DNA of 64,000 nt, from the NCBI GenBank assembly GCA_946807835.1, contig OX327696.1, forward strand, positions 8,382,501 through 8,446,500, written 5' to 3'. Positions 23,545-35,212 of the stretch are shown here, piece after piece. Made by a program: the position numbers and the translations under genes. Numbering within the stretch: the stretch's first letter is position 1; the number at the start of each line of letters is the position of its first letter. This stretch comes from Ailanthus altissimus. Its lineage: Eukaryota; Streptophyta; Magnoliopsida; Sapindales; Simaroubaceae. The notes beneath the pieces were generated by a model that was given only the letters and a program-made list of their open reading frames with translations, searched no databases and was not told the origin of the DNA.

Positions 23545-26500
23545 TTAGTTTTTTAGAAACTACTTGAGTCTTTGTCCATTTACCTTTAACATATTACTAT
23601 TTTGAAGATTTTCAATGTCAATTGCTCCATAGGGGTACACATGTTTCACAATAAAAGGATCACTCCATCTTGACCTTAACGTTTTAAGAAATATGTGAAG
23701 TCGAGAACTATAAAGTAGAACCTTCTGACCAACATCAAATATTTTTCTTTGAATTTTTTTTATCATGAAAAGCTTTGATTTAAGTTTTATGAATTTTTAA
23801 ATTCTTATATGCATCATTTCTCAATTCTTCAAGTTCATTTATTTATAATTTACGTATCTGTCCAGTAGAATCAAGATTTGCGTTGAAAGTTTTAATGGTC
23901 TAGTAGGCTTTATGCTTAATTTCTTAGGTAAGTGACAAGGTTTCCCATAAACTAGCCTATAAGGAGACATACCCAATGAAGTTTTAAAAGCAGTTCTATA
24001 AGGTTAAAGTGCATCATTAAGTCTTAAAAACTAATCTTTGTAATTTGGGTTTATAGTTTTTTTCTAAAATTTATTTTATCTCCTTATTTGCTAGATCAAT
24101 TTGTCCACTTGTTTGAAGATGATAAGGAGTGAAAACTTTGTGTATAATATCATATTATTTTCATTAATATTTCAAATAGCCTGTTACAAAAGTGTTTACC
24201 CCCATCACTTATAATGACTCGAGGGATTCTAAATTAACTCAAGATAGTTTCTTTCAAAAATTTTATGACTGTTTTATGATCATTATTTCAACATGGACTA
24301 GCCTCAATCTATTGTGAAATATAATCTACTGTAATTAAAATATACGTAAATCCAATTGATAGTCAAAATAATCCCATAAAATCTATTCCCTAACAATCAA
24401 AGATTTTAATAACATGAATAAGGTTCAAAGGCATCATAATTCATTTTGAAATAGATCCTAATTTTTGACAATTTTTACACGTTTTACAAAATACATATGT
24501 ATCTTTAAATAAAAGTGGGCCAATAAAATTCATACTGCAATATTTTTACAGGTTTTTTCTTTAATGAGAAATGTCCCTTATATGCTTTAAAATGACAAAA
24601 TTCAATAACTCTACTTATCTCATTGTTGGGCATGCATCTTTAAAATATTTGGTCATAACAATATTTTAAGAGATAAGGATCATTCTAATAAAACTTTCTC
24701 ACCTCAGTTAAAAGTTTTTTTTTGTTTTGAGTATTCCATTGAGGTGACATTTCTCCTATTACAAGAACTAATTAAGTAAGAATGAAATTTGTCTAATGCA
24801 AGTAGTTCTTTTTCAATTGTTATGTAATTTATTTGTGTATTGTTTAAAGTTTGACTTGCGTAATAAATTACATAAGGTTTATATTCCTTTCTTTGTCCCA
24901 ATGCAGCACTAATAGCATAGTCACTGGCATTTAATAATGGCAAATTTGTCATATATTTTCTCATATTTTTATTTTGATATTTTATTGTTTTATAAGAATA
25001 GATGGCATTTGTGTGCTTTATTGTTATTTATAGGGACTTGAATAAAATTTAAAGAAAAGTAGACCTGTTTAAGTCGCATCTGGCGCCCCAGCGCCATCTC
25101 TTCATCACGCCAGCGACGGGCCAGTGCTCCAGCGCTAATAACTCACCGCTCTAGCTGTGAGGCCGTTTATACCCATCGCCCCAGCGATAAAACACAGTGC
25201 TCCAGCGGTAGTGCGAGTCCTAGTCCAACAAGAATTGAGAATTGCAAGCTCATATCAATCCCTATAAAAGGCCACTCGACCCCAACATTTAAAAATGACC
25301 TTAGAGCAATTAAAGAACACCAAGAATACAGAGCACAAGTCTTAGAGAGCAATAGAAGTTTAATTGAAGCAACCTTAGAGAGAGATTCAAGGCGGTCTTT
25401 GGCATCAAGAGTATCTTTGACAACACAATTAATAGTAAATTTAACATCTATATCGGTTTTCTATTGATTGTATCATGATTTATTATTATTTTTACTGTTG
25501 TTCTCTTATAACCATGAACTAAATTTATTTTCTAGGGTTAATACTTGAACTCAATATGTATGCTTAATTGCCATATCTTTTGAATATTAATAAACTTAGT
25601 CCTTTGTTATTTAAATTACTTGATCTTAATGCTTTAATATATCTAGCCAATGTATGGTGAATGAATTTGTAATATTTTAATAAACTCGAAAGAGGAATCA
25701 TAATATTTAGACCTAGGTAATTTGATACATGATTGTAGAGTAACATTTAATATTACAGATGTAAGTTTCAATTTAGGATAAGAATATACCTAATTGGCAT
25801 GTATGATCAATAAGACCTAATCTTAATGAATTTTAATTTACTATAAGTACCATAGGAATATAGGTATTTGATAAATTAAGGTATACTTGCATGACCTTGG
25901 AAGAGGCTTGTGAATACATTAGTGTCTTAATCAATAACAAAGACTAAAGAGTTAAATATTAGAGATTAATCATTAGAAAGCATATTAAGAGATAGTATTA
26001 ATCCTAGATTTTCTCTATATTGCTATCACCTAATTCTCTTTGCATTGTGTTTTTGCTTTTATCTTTTCTACAGTCATTCTTAGATATTTATTTTTCTGAA
26101 TAATTATTAGAAAGACATAATTTTAGTAATTGGTTAAATCGTAGAAATTATCCTAGTAGGTTCAAAATTTGACTATTTACTCTTTTTATTACTTACATAC
26201 GATAACGTATACTTGCGCTTAATTATAAGATATAGAAATATCGCATCAGCATCACACATAAGCTTAAAAGGCAAAGACCAGTTAGGAGATTATATGATAG
26301 GAGCAGATGTTAAGAGGCCAATTAATTTTTTAAACAAATTTTGACACTCTTGAGTCCACTCAAATGATACATCTTTTGCTAAGAGGTTACAAAGAGGTAT
26401 AGATATAACACTAAATTTGTTTATGAACCTTCTATAAAATTCAGCATGTCCTAAAAAGGATCGGACTTCTCTAATTGTTTTTTATGAGGGCAAATGAGTA

Positions 26501-27434
26501 ATAAGTTTAAATTTTACCTTATCCACTTCAATTTCTTTAGAAGACACGACATGTCCTAAAATAATTTCGGAAGTGACCATGTAATGACATTTTTTCCAAT
26601 TCAACACAAGACCTTTTTCTTCACATCTTTTGAAGACATTTTCTAAGTTTTTAAGACAATTACCAACAAAATTTCTAAACATAATTAAATCATCGATGAA
26701 AACTTCTAAATAATGCTCAACCATGTCACTAAAAATGCCTAATATACATATTTTAAACGTTGCTGGGCCATTTCAAAGTCCAAAAAGCATCCTTCTAAAA
26801 GCGAAGGTCCTAAAGGGTATATGAAGGTAGTCTTTTCTTGGTCTTCTAATGCTATATGAATTTGATAATAGCTAGAATAATTATTTAGAAAGTAATAGTA
26901 AGGATGTACTGCTACTATTTCTAAAATTTTGTCAAGAAATGGTAAAGAAAAATGATCTCTTCTAGTGGTAGAGTTCAACTTCCTAAAACCTATGCACATC
27001 CTCTAACTAGAAAAGACTCAAGTTTATATTAAGTCATCTTTGTTATTTTCAATGACCGTGATTCTAAATTTTTTTGGCACTACTTGAGTAGAACTTACCC
27101 ACTTACTATTTGAGATAGAATAGATGATTCTTACTTCAAGTAATTTAAGAACTTCAGCTCTCACTATCTCTTTCATATGTGAATTTAATCTCCTTTGGGG
27201 TTGTTGAAAAGTTGTAGCATTATCCTCTAGGTGTATTTTATGTGTATAAATCAAAGGATTAATGTCTTTTATGTCTTTTAAAGTCCACTGTATTATATTT
27301 TTATGCATTTTTAATACTTCAACTAACTTACCTTCTTGTTCGCTTGTGAGTGTAGAATAGATTACCACTAGGTAAGTTTGTTTCTCTCCAAGAAATGCAT
27401 ATTTCAGTCCTTCAGATAGAGGTTTCAACTCCAA
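23545..27434 (-). pseudogene. Athila A reverse transcriptase, RNase H and integrase remnants
   Basis: RT: open pieces at 27434-27024 (NPLIYTHKIHLEDNATTF, PQRRLNSHMKEIVRAEVLKL), 26999-26739 (CIGFRKLNSTTRRDHFSLPF) and 26724-26482 (LEVFIDDLIMFRNFV, CHYMVTSEIILGHVV). RNase H: the 5' half reads to LMCDA near 26250 and the 3' half resumes at about 24930 (NASDYAISAALGQR, ITIEKELLALDKF). Integrase: degenerate, ending with the piece at 23766-23560 ([36 protein letters not shown]). Multiple stops. The RNase H gene is split by a 1.3-kb insertion. Confidence 0.8.
24930..26250 (-). mobile_element. Dispersed element of unresolved class, copy 2 (inserted in Athila A RNase H)
   Basis: Element C keeps uninterrupted tgtgatgccagtgat at this point (37911 onward). 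In element A about 1.3 kb separates tgtgatgc from aatgccagtgac, suggesting a 4-5 nt duplication (atgc). On minus the insert begins tgatgcgatatttctatatc and shares its first about 460 nt with the copy at 11622. It contains a GC-richer block at 25085-25215 with repeated cgctgg/ccagcg words and a TATA-like ttttatagg (minus, near 25262). No transposase is visible, so it is non-autonomous; it could be an LTR or a DNA element. Confidence 0.6.
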
Positions 27435-27652
27435 CTTTGGAATTTCATTCTACTTATCCTCATTTTCTCCTAATTCTTCAAACTATGATTTTCATCCTTT
27501 ATTTTCAATCACCTGTGTGCAGTCAAGTAAATAATAAATGTTAGAGATTTCAGGATTTAATTACATATTTGACTCAAATGAATTCATTAAAAATATTTCT
27601 AAGGGATCATTAGAACTTCCTTTTTAAATATAATCTTCCATAATTGTTTCAA

Positions 27653-29810
27653 TTACAATAACTTCTTCGCTTTCATCCCATCCTCATGTGATTGCTTACA
27701 CATATTGAAAATATTGAGCTCAAGTGTCATATTTTCAAATGAAAGCTTCATTACTCTATTCCTACAATTAATCAAAGCATTAGAAGTTGTTAAAAATGGA
27801 TGACCCAAAATAACAGGCATCAGATTACATCCTTTAAGGGGTTCTGTGTCCAAGACAATAAAATCTATAAGATATATGAATTTATCAAATTGAACTAAAA
27901 TATCTACAGTTAGATTTTATTGTCTTGAACACAAAATATCTTAAAATATGTAATATTAAAACATCTTCTACTATCCCTCTTGGAACTTTTATTGATCTAT
28001 TGGCAAGTAAAAGAGTTACAGAAGTTTGTTTTAACTCACTGAGATTAAGTTGTTGATAAATTGAATATGATAGTAAATTCACACTAGCACCAATATCAAG
28101 TAAGGCTTGTTCAATTTTATGACTTCTAATAATGCATAAAATTGTAGGACAACCAGGGTCTTTATATTTCAAAGCGTTATTGTTCTGAAGAATGACGCTT
28201 GCTTGTTCAGCTAAAAATGATTTCTTGTTCACTTTCAGTTTTCTTTTTACTGTGTATGAATCCTTCAAACATTTTTCATAAGAGGGAATATGTTTAATAG
28301 CATCCAATAAAGGAATATTAACTTTTACCTGTTTGAAGATTTCAAAATTTTCAGAATTGTAATTCAACTTCCTGGCATTACGTAATGCATAAGGAAATGG
28401 GGGTGCAGGTGAGGGTTCAGTGTTTTCTTCACTAGGTGTAAGTTTAACATTTTCCTTACCCTTAGAGATCGATTCATCATTCTCATAAGGTTCAAGAATG
28501 TGTTTTTAAACAACCTTACTATTTTAAATAATGATAACCGCTTTAACTTTATCCATGTGTTGACTTCTTGAACTACATACATTTGAGTTATGTTGTCATT
28601 TGGGGTTTGGTTTTGGTTGAGAAGAAAATTTTTCTTTTTCATGAATGTTCAGTGTGGTTGCAAATTTAGTAAGAGTATCTTTCAAATCAGCAAATGTTTG
28701 AGCATTTTAAGAATTAATAGACTCTTACTTTTCAATGAATGTATGTAAAGTTTCTTTAAGATTTTTCTTAGGAGGTGGAACATATAGTGCATAACCTTGA
28801 TGGTTTTTAAAATTTTGGTGTGATTGAAAAGGTGATTGTGAAGCTTGTACTTGAGTGTCATTCCTCTAACTAAAATTCGGTTAGAGATGCTAATTTTGCT
28901 TGAAGGTCATGGTCTTCCCTAAGATGATAAATACCGCCACTAGATGTAATGGTTTGATTTTTGCTAGGTGCCTCACAAGTACTAGCAATCTCCTAATTTT
29001 GAGCATTTTTCGCTAGTAAGTCTAGATAGTTCATTGACTCTTCTCGGTCTTTATCCTTAAATATTCCATTTCATATCATTTCTACCATTTGTCTAACTTG
29101 GGGTGTTAAGCCCTCATAAAAATTTGATAATCTCCAAGTTTCAAATCCATGATAGGGACAAGTATTAAATAAATCTTTATACCTTTCCCAACATCGGTCA
29201 AATTTCTCTCCTACTTTTTGGGTAAAAGTGATAATTTATCTTTTGAAAGAATTTGTTCTATGGGGAGGAAATTTTTTTTAAAAAAATTGTTGTTGCATCT
29301 CATCCCATGAAAAAATGGATCTTGACTTAAACTTTTGTAGCTATGTTTTAACTTTATCTTTCAAAGAAAAGGTAAAAGTTTAAGTCGAATTGTGTTCATG
29401 CTACAATTTTAGTCATTATATGTGTTACATACTTCTTTAAATTCTCTTAGATGTAGATAAGAGTTTTCTATATCTAAGCCATGAAAAGTGGGTAAAAGTT
29501 GGATAATGCTCGACTTAAAATTAAAATCTGTTGCATCAGGAGGAAAAACTAAGCAAGATGGTGCACCAATTCATGTGGGGTCATATAGTCTCTAAGTGTT
29601 CTAGGTCGGTTATGATCATTATGTTGGGACTGATTGTCCCCTAGGTCTATGAGTTTCTGAATTTGAATATCGGTCATGGTGTTAATTAATGAAGAATAAG
29701 AAAATGAAGGAGAATCCAACAAATTATCAAAGAAAGTCCCAAAATTACCTTTCACCAAACGATAACAATTAGGATCTCGAAACCAACCACTCATACAAAA
29801 AAATAATATA
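27653..29810 (-). pseudogene. Athila A gag and protease remnants
   Basis: Gag starts near MSGWFRDPNCYRLVKGNF (minus, about 29794) and runs in broken frames to about 28370 (pieces ending ALRNARKLNYNSENFEIFKQ). Protease: 28367-27885 includes AEQASVILQNNNALKYKDPG, KIEQALLDIGASVNLLSYSI (the DxGAS active-site turn, Asp present) and ADRSIKVPRGIVEDVLI. 27853-27653 reads LMPVILGHPFLTTSNALIN, the end of the protease fold. The parallel sequence in elements B and C is clear. Multiple stops. Confidence 0.75.
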
Positions 29811-30083
29811 AAATACGATAACAATAAATATTACAAATAAAAAAAATAAAATATTAAATAAAGGTAAATAAAATATGTAAGGTTAACAATAAAATAAAAG
29901 TTAGAGAAATAGTTAGAAGTTAGATTAGTTAATATTAGATTAGGATAATAAAAAGTTAGTAAACAAAGAGTCGGAAGCTTAGCCTTCCATGAAAATAACA
30001 AATGAAGAATAATTAAAGTAAAGTAAGTTAGGAAGCCTAGCCTTCCATAAAAATAATAATAATAAAAAATTTAGTTAATTTCA

Positions 30084-30104
30084 CTTCTCCGACAACTGTG
30101 CCAA
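30084..30104 (-). other. Primer-binding site of Athila A
   Basis: On minus TTGGCACAGTTGTCGGAGAA is a decayed version of the TTGGCGCCATTGCCGAGGAA found in element B at 31488. Both precede gaagtgaaatta and then gag. Confidence 0.7.
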
Positions 30105-30135
30105 AAACTTAGAGTTGAATAAAAATACTTTAGCT

Positions 30136-31482
30136 CTAAATTTTAGTTCAAAATACTTGTTTATTGTATTATCTCTTTGTAGTATTATTTCTTTCATTTA
30201 CTATTCTAAAGTTCATGTTATCTCTTCTTCCATCTCTTTTCTTTAATTTTATTATGTCCAAGTAATTTTTACTTTATTAAGGTGAAATGGTAAAAACTCT
30301 TAGTAAGGTAATAAGATATACTTTAACTCTTATTCTAAAATTTAATGTTTCCTTCTTAAGTTAAGCAAATTTATATATGATGTATTTATTTTGTTTTATA
30401 AAATTGACACCCTTTTTTGTAAAGTGGTGTCTCTTAATTTATTATAGGCAATTTTTTTAGTTGGCACAATAAATTTTTGAAACCATTTACAAGATTTGGC
30501 GTAGATACCCTTTCTTGTAAAGTAGGAGTCATGATTTATTGTAGACAAATATAAAATTTGGCATAATAAACACTTGAACCAATTTACAAGATTTTGTGCC
30601 TAATAATTAAAAGAAATAAAAATAAATTAATATATAAATAATGATGAACCTTAATTGTTATATCTTCCGATTGGAACCTCTTTTGTGTGAGAATTCTAAT
30701 TGAGTTATAAAAATTTGACATAATAAACACTTGAACCAATTTACAAGATTTTGTGCCTAATAATTAAAAGAAATAAAAATAAATTAATATATAAATAATG
30801 ATGAATCTTAATTGTTATATCTTCCGATTAGAACCTCTTTTGTGTGAGGATTCCAATTGAGTTATAAAAAGAGTTGAACATATTCTTATTTCATATGTCA
30901 AAAGTGGATCTTCCTAACCTCAACTTTTATTTTAATTGGTTATTTGAATTATTTTTTGCAAACGTCTTATATTACTTTATTTGTTTTTAGAATATTTATA
31001 GTCTGTAAATTTTAATTCCATTTTTCTGTAGATCAACCCTGTTTTCACCGAGTTAATTATTACTTTGACAATCCTATAATTGAAAATAAACTCCTATATT
31101 CTTGACGTGTCAAGTTTATGAGTGTATAATAATTAAAAGAAATAAATACAAGTTAATATATAAATGATAATGAACCTTAATTGTTATATCTTCTGATTGG
31201 AACCTTCTTTGTGTGAGGGTTCTAACTGAGTTATAAAAAAGAGTTGAATATATTCTTATTTTGTATACCAAGAGTAAATCCCCCTAACCTTAGCATTCAT
31301 TTTAATTAGTTATTTGAATTATTATTTGCAAAAGTCTTATATTGCTTTATTTGTATTTAGAGTATTTATAGTTTGTAAATTTTAATTCTACTTCTCTGTG
31401 AATTGACCCCATTTTCACCAAGTTAATTATTACTTTGATAATCTTGTACTTAAAAATAAACTCTTATATTTTGGACATGTCA
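30136..31482 (+). repeat. LTR of element B, 5'-truncated and internally duplicated
   Basis: Matches the second half of the element A LTR (ttagttcaaaatacttg to ggacatgtca). A segment of about 355 nt (aataattaaaagaaat ... tgtca) occurs twice in tandem, at about 30754-31111 and 31128-31482, and its first about 110 nt occurs a third time at about 30602-30708. The first about 600 nt of the LTR are missing. Confidence 0.7.
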
Positions 31483-31487
31483 AGCTT

Positions 31488-31508
31488 TTGGCGCCATTGC
31501 CGAGGAAG
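31488..31508 (+). other. Primer-binding site of element B (tRNA-Asp type)
   Basis: TTGGCGCCATTGCCGAGGAA lies 5 nt after the LTR end. The TGGCGCC start is characteristic of Athila/Tat elements primed by tRNA-Asp (family knowledge). Confidence 0.75.
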
Positions 31509-31807
31509 TGAAATTAGCTAAGTTTTTTTTTATTATTATTTACATGGAAGGTTAAGCCTTCTAACTTGTTTTACTTTAATTATTCTTTATTTGTTATTTT
31601 CATGGAAGGATAAGTCTCATACTCTTTGTTTACTAACTTTTTATTATCGTAATTTAACATTGATTAATTTAACTTGTAATTATTTCTCTAACTTTTATTT
31701 TATTATTAGTCATGCCTATTTTATTTGCTTTTATTTAATATTTTATTTCTTTTTTTCTCTCTTATTTGTAATATTTATTGTTATCGTATTTTGTTTTATT
31801 TCTTTGT

Positions 31808-33621
31808 ATGAGTGGTTGGTTTCAAGATCCTAATTCTCATTGCTTGGTTAAAGGTAATTTCGAAACTTCTTTTGATAATTTGTTAGATTCTTCTCAATTT
31901 TCTCATTCTTCACCAATTAACACCATGGTCGATAATCAAATTGAGGGACTCATAGACCTAGGAGACAATCAGTTCCAACATAATGACCATAACCAACATA
32001 GACACTTAGAGATTACATGAACCCCACACAAACCAGTGCACCATCTTACTTAGTTTTTCCTCTAGATGCAACACATTTTAATTTTAAGCCAGAGATTATC
32101 TAACTTTTACCCACTTTTCATAGATTAGATGCACAAAATCCTTACCTACATCTAAGAGAATTTGAATAAGTGTGTAACACATATAATACCAAAATTGTAG
32201 CATGAACACAATTCGACTTAAGCTTTTTCTTTTTTCTTTAAAAGATAAAGCGAAAACATAGCAACAAAACCTTAGGCCAAAATCCATTTCTTCATGGGAT
32301 GAGATGCAATAACAATTTTTGAAAAAAAAAGTTTCTTCCCCATTGAACAAATTCTTTCAAAAGACAAATAACAACTTTTGCCCAAAAACTAGGAGAGACC
32401 TTTTACCAATGTTAGGAAAGGTATCAATAATTACTTAATACCTGTCCCCATCATGGCTTTGAAACTAAGACATTAGTATCAAATTTCTATGAGGACTTAA
32501 CACCTCAAGTTAGGCAAATGATAGAAATGAGGTATAATGGAACATTTGAGGATAAAGACTTGAAAGAGGCAATGAACTATATATACTTTCTAGCTGAAAA
32601 TGCACAACTTTGGGAGACTCTACCAATGATTGCCCAAATTTGCATACATTTAGGGAATGTCTCTATGAACAAGCCCAATGTGTTAAACACGTTCAAATGG
32701 TCAAACAATAACCCATATTCACAAAACTATAATCCTGGTTTGAGAAATCACCCGAATTTTAGATGGAGGAATGAAAATTAAGCACAAGTGTCACAACCAC
32801 TTTTCCAATCACACCAAAATTTGCAATACCATCAAGGTTATACGCCATATGTCCCACCTCCTAAGAAAAATCTTTAAAAAACTTTGCATGTATTTATTGA
32901 AAAGTAAGAGTCTATTAATTCTTAAAATGCTCAAACATTTGCTGATTTGAAAGATACTCTTGTTAATTTAACATTCACACTAAACATTCATGAAAAAGAA
33001 AATTTCCTTCTCAACCATAACTAAACCCCAAAAAGGGAACATAACTCAAATGCATATAGTTTAGAAAGCTAACACATGGATCAAGTTAAAATGGTTATCA
33101 CCCTTTGGAATGATAAGGTTATTGAAAAACACATTCCTGAACCTCATGAGAATCATGAATCGATCTACAAGGGTAAGAAAAGCATTAAACCTACACCTAG
33201 TAAAGAAAACACCGAACCCTCACCTGCATCCCCATTTCCTTATGCATTACGTAATGCTAGGAAGTTGAATCACAATCATAAAATTTTTGAAATCTTCACA
33301 CAGGTAAAAGTTAATAGTCCTTTAGTGGATGCTATTAAACAGGTTCCCTCTTATGCAATTTTTTTTTAAGGATTTATGGACAGTAAAAAGAAAACTGAAT
33401 GTGAAAAAAAAAGCATTTTTAATTGAACAAATAAGAGTCATTCTTTAGAACAATAATGCTTTGAAATACAAAGACTCTGGTTGTTCTACAATTTTATGCA
33501 TTATTGAAAGTCATAAAATTGAACAAGTCTTACTTGATCTTGGTGCTAGTGTGAATTCACTACCATATTTTGCTTATCAATAGCTCAATCTCCTTGAGTT
33601 AAAATTAACTTCTATAACTCT
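31808..33621 (+). pseudogene. Athila B gag and partial protease
   Basis: Starts MSGWFQDPNSHCLVKGNF at 31808. Recognisable gag blocks in shifting frames are at 32518 (MIEMRYNGTFEDKDLKEAMN, YIYFLAENAQ) and 32690 (KWSNNNPYSQNYNPG). 33076-33369 covers the linker (SPFPYALRNARKLNHNHKIF, KVNSPLVDAIKQVPSYA). The protease reads NALKYKDSGCSTIL, HKIEQVLLDLGASV and then LTSITLL, where it passes in frame into LOG sequence. Stops are present. Confidence 0.8.
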
Positions 33622-34073
33622 TTTGGGTATTATACCAAAAGCTCTAACTGTTGGGTATATTATAAGAAAAATAATTATGTATGAGTGATAAGTATCATCA
33701 ATGCATGAGCGAATGTCTCTTATACTTTGGAAGGTTAATGCCTTTATAACTCTACCTGAAGGTTTCGGAACTTTAGAGAAAAAAATTTCAAATTGTCTCA
33801 TGAGCACAATTGCAAATTCATCAAAAACTCATTGGTTTGTTAAATGTTGACGGTTTTTATAATGAGTTGTTATCTTTTCTTGACTATGCGGTGGAAAAAT
33901 AATTCATCTCATTTGCAGCACAATGAATTCTCATTTTTACTTCAACTGTTGATCAGTTACTCGATGAATTATAAGTTTTTATACCTCTATATGATCCAAC
34001 AATATGTCAGATATATTGGTATACTGATGACAGTGAAAAGAAATGCAAGATGGATTTAACTCTTCGTCTATAG
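33622..34073 (+). pseudogene. LOG-family sequence in Athila B, fused in frame to protease
   Basis: From GIIPKALTVGYIIRKI the sequence follows the middle and C-terminal parts of LOG: SSMHERMSL (the MHxR block keeps Arg), then a version of the PGGxGTxxE loop reading LPEGFGTLEK, then THWFVKC-type frames and a tail ending in tag at 34071-34073. The N-terminal third is deleted; the join to protease lies in a shared ttttg. Frame is lost at a TGA about 28 codons after the join. Confidence 0.7.
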
Positions 34074-35212
34074 CCTATCAATTTTTATATATTTTTAAGA
34101 ATTTTGTATGACTTTAATTATTTTGTTGCAGGTTTTGTTTTTAATAAAAGATATTTCAGGTGATATCTTCTATACTGTACTCTTTCTATATTTTGATATT
34201 GAGGACAATGTCTCAATCTGGTTAAAGGGGTAGTTGAATGGCGTAAGTAAAAAATTCATTTAGACACTCTTGAGATGCATTCTAGTTCTAGAATGGTAGA
34301 GTAAATAGTACATTACTGAATTTTTAAAACACATTCTAATTGATTTATTTTTAATGAATTTCATGTACATTTGTTTGTTGCTTATATTCCTGGTAACTTT
34401 AGTGTAAATAAGTTTGTTTTATTATCGACGTATGATTTCAAAATTGTTTAGTTTAAATCACTTTTTCTATCTAGGTTACTAAAGAATAACTTCTGAAATT
34501 ATTTCTTTAGCACAATACTAAGCCTTGTGATAAGATGGATGATTCAATACATATAGGTAAGAGAATTTTCACGTTTAATTATACATATTCTTTTCTAAAC
34601 TCACACATAGTTTATGAGTGAGTGGAGAGGTTTGAGATAACAACTTACGAACTTTCATTGATCTTTTGAAATGGTTAACTTTTGTTTGGAATGACATTAT
34701 TTGGGGTGAGGAATTACTTGGTTGCTTAGCTGAAAGATGACAAAAAATTATGGAAAAATATTGTGGTGAGAAATTGTTCTTATTTTATAATGATTCCTTA
34801 TGTTTTATAAAAAAACTAAAAAAAGCAAAAACAAGTATTTAAAAAAAGAAAGAAAAAAGAAGTCAATTCAATTGAATAAAGTCTTAGTTCAATTTTCGAA
34901 GATAAAAGTCATTAGGAAGCAGTTTTATCACTAAACTCTATTCATAAGATTCACATAAGATAATTAAATTCCTGAAGCTAGCATGGGGCAAGAATGGTTT
35001 AACTCTAAACAATTAATTTTCTTATTTTTAGATCAATATTAGTTTGTCTATGTGTCCTTAAATGCAATCTTTTCTTGAACAATTATCTGTTTTTCAACTC
35101 CATGAGTGAAATCCTAACCCTTTAAACAGTTATTCACCTTCAAGGATATAAAGTTAAGTCTTTTACTTGGAGAAAAATTTCAAGGCTATATATGTTATAG
35201 ATTGTGAAACCC
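34074..35212 (+). other. Athila B 3' non-coding spacer
   Basis: Homologous to the spacer of elements A and C. It contains attgaggacaatgtctcaat followed by ggttaaaggggtag (about 34198-34233), a pre-PPT/PPT-like tract. No gene seen. Confidence 0.6.

Larger units (their letters stand above)
19863..30104 (-). mobile_element. Athila-type Ty3/gypsy retrotransposon A, nearly full length, decayed, no 5' LTR
   Basis: Read on minus from right to left: PBS at 30104-30084, gag 29810-28370, protease about 28360-27650, RT 27434-26480, RNase H (split by an insertion), integrase 24700-23545, LOG-like sequence 23127-22513, long non-coding spacer, 3' LTR 21176-19863. The PBS resembles the TGGCGCC-type site (tRNA-Asp) of Athila/Tat elements. 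RT motifs (CIGFRKLNSTTRRDHFSLPF, LEVFIDDLIMF) fit the Athila lineage. The expected 5' LTR is absent: directly beyond the PBS the sequence becomes element B's LTR in the opposite orientation. Confidence 0.8.
30112..35212 (+). mobile_element. Athila-type element B, with protease-to-LOG internal deletion and no 3' LTR
   Basis: Order on +: 5'-truncated LTR (30136-31482), PBS (31488-31508), gag (31808-33300), protease start (33300-33620), a direct jump into the LOG-like sequence (33622-34073), then non-coding spacer to about 35210. There it is replaced by the gag of element C. RT, RNase H and integrase are missing. Confidence 0.75.
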
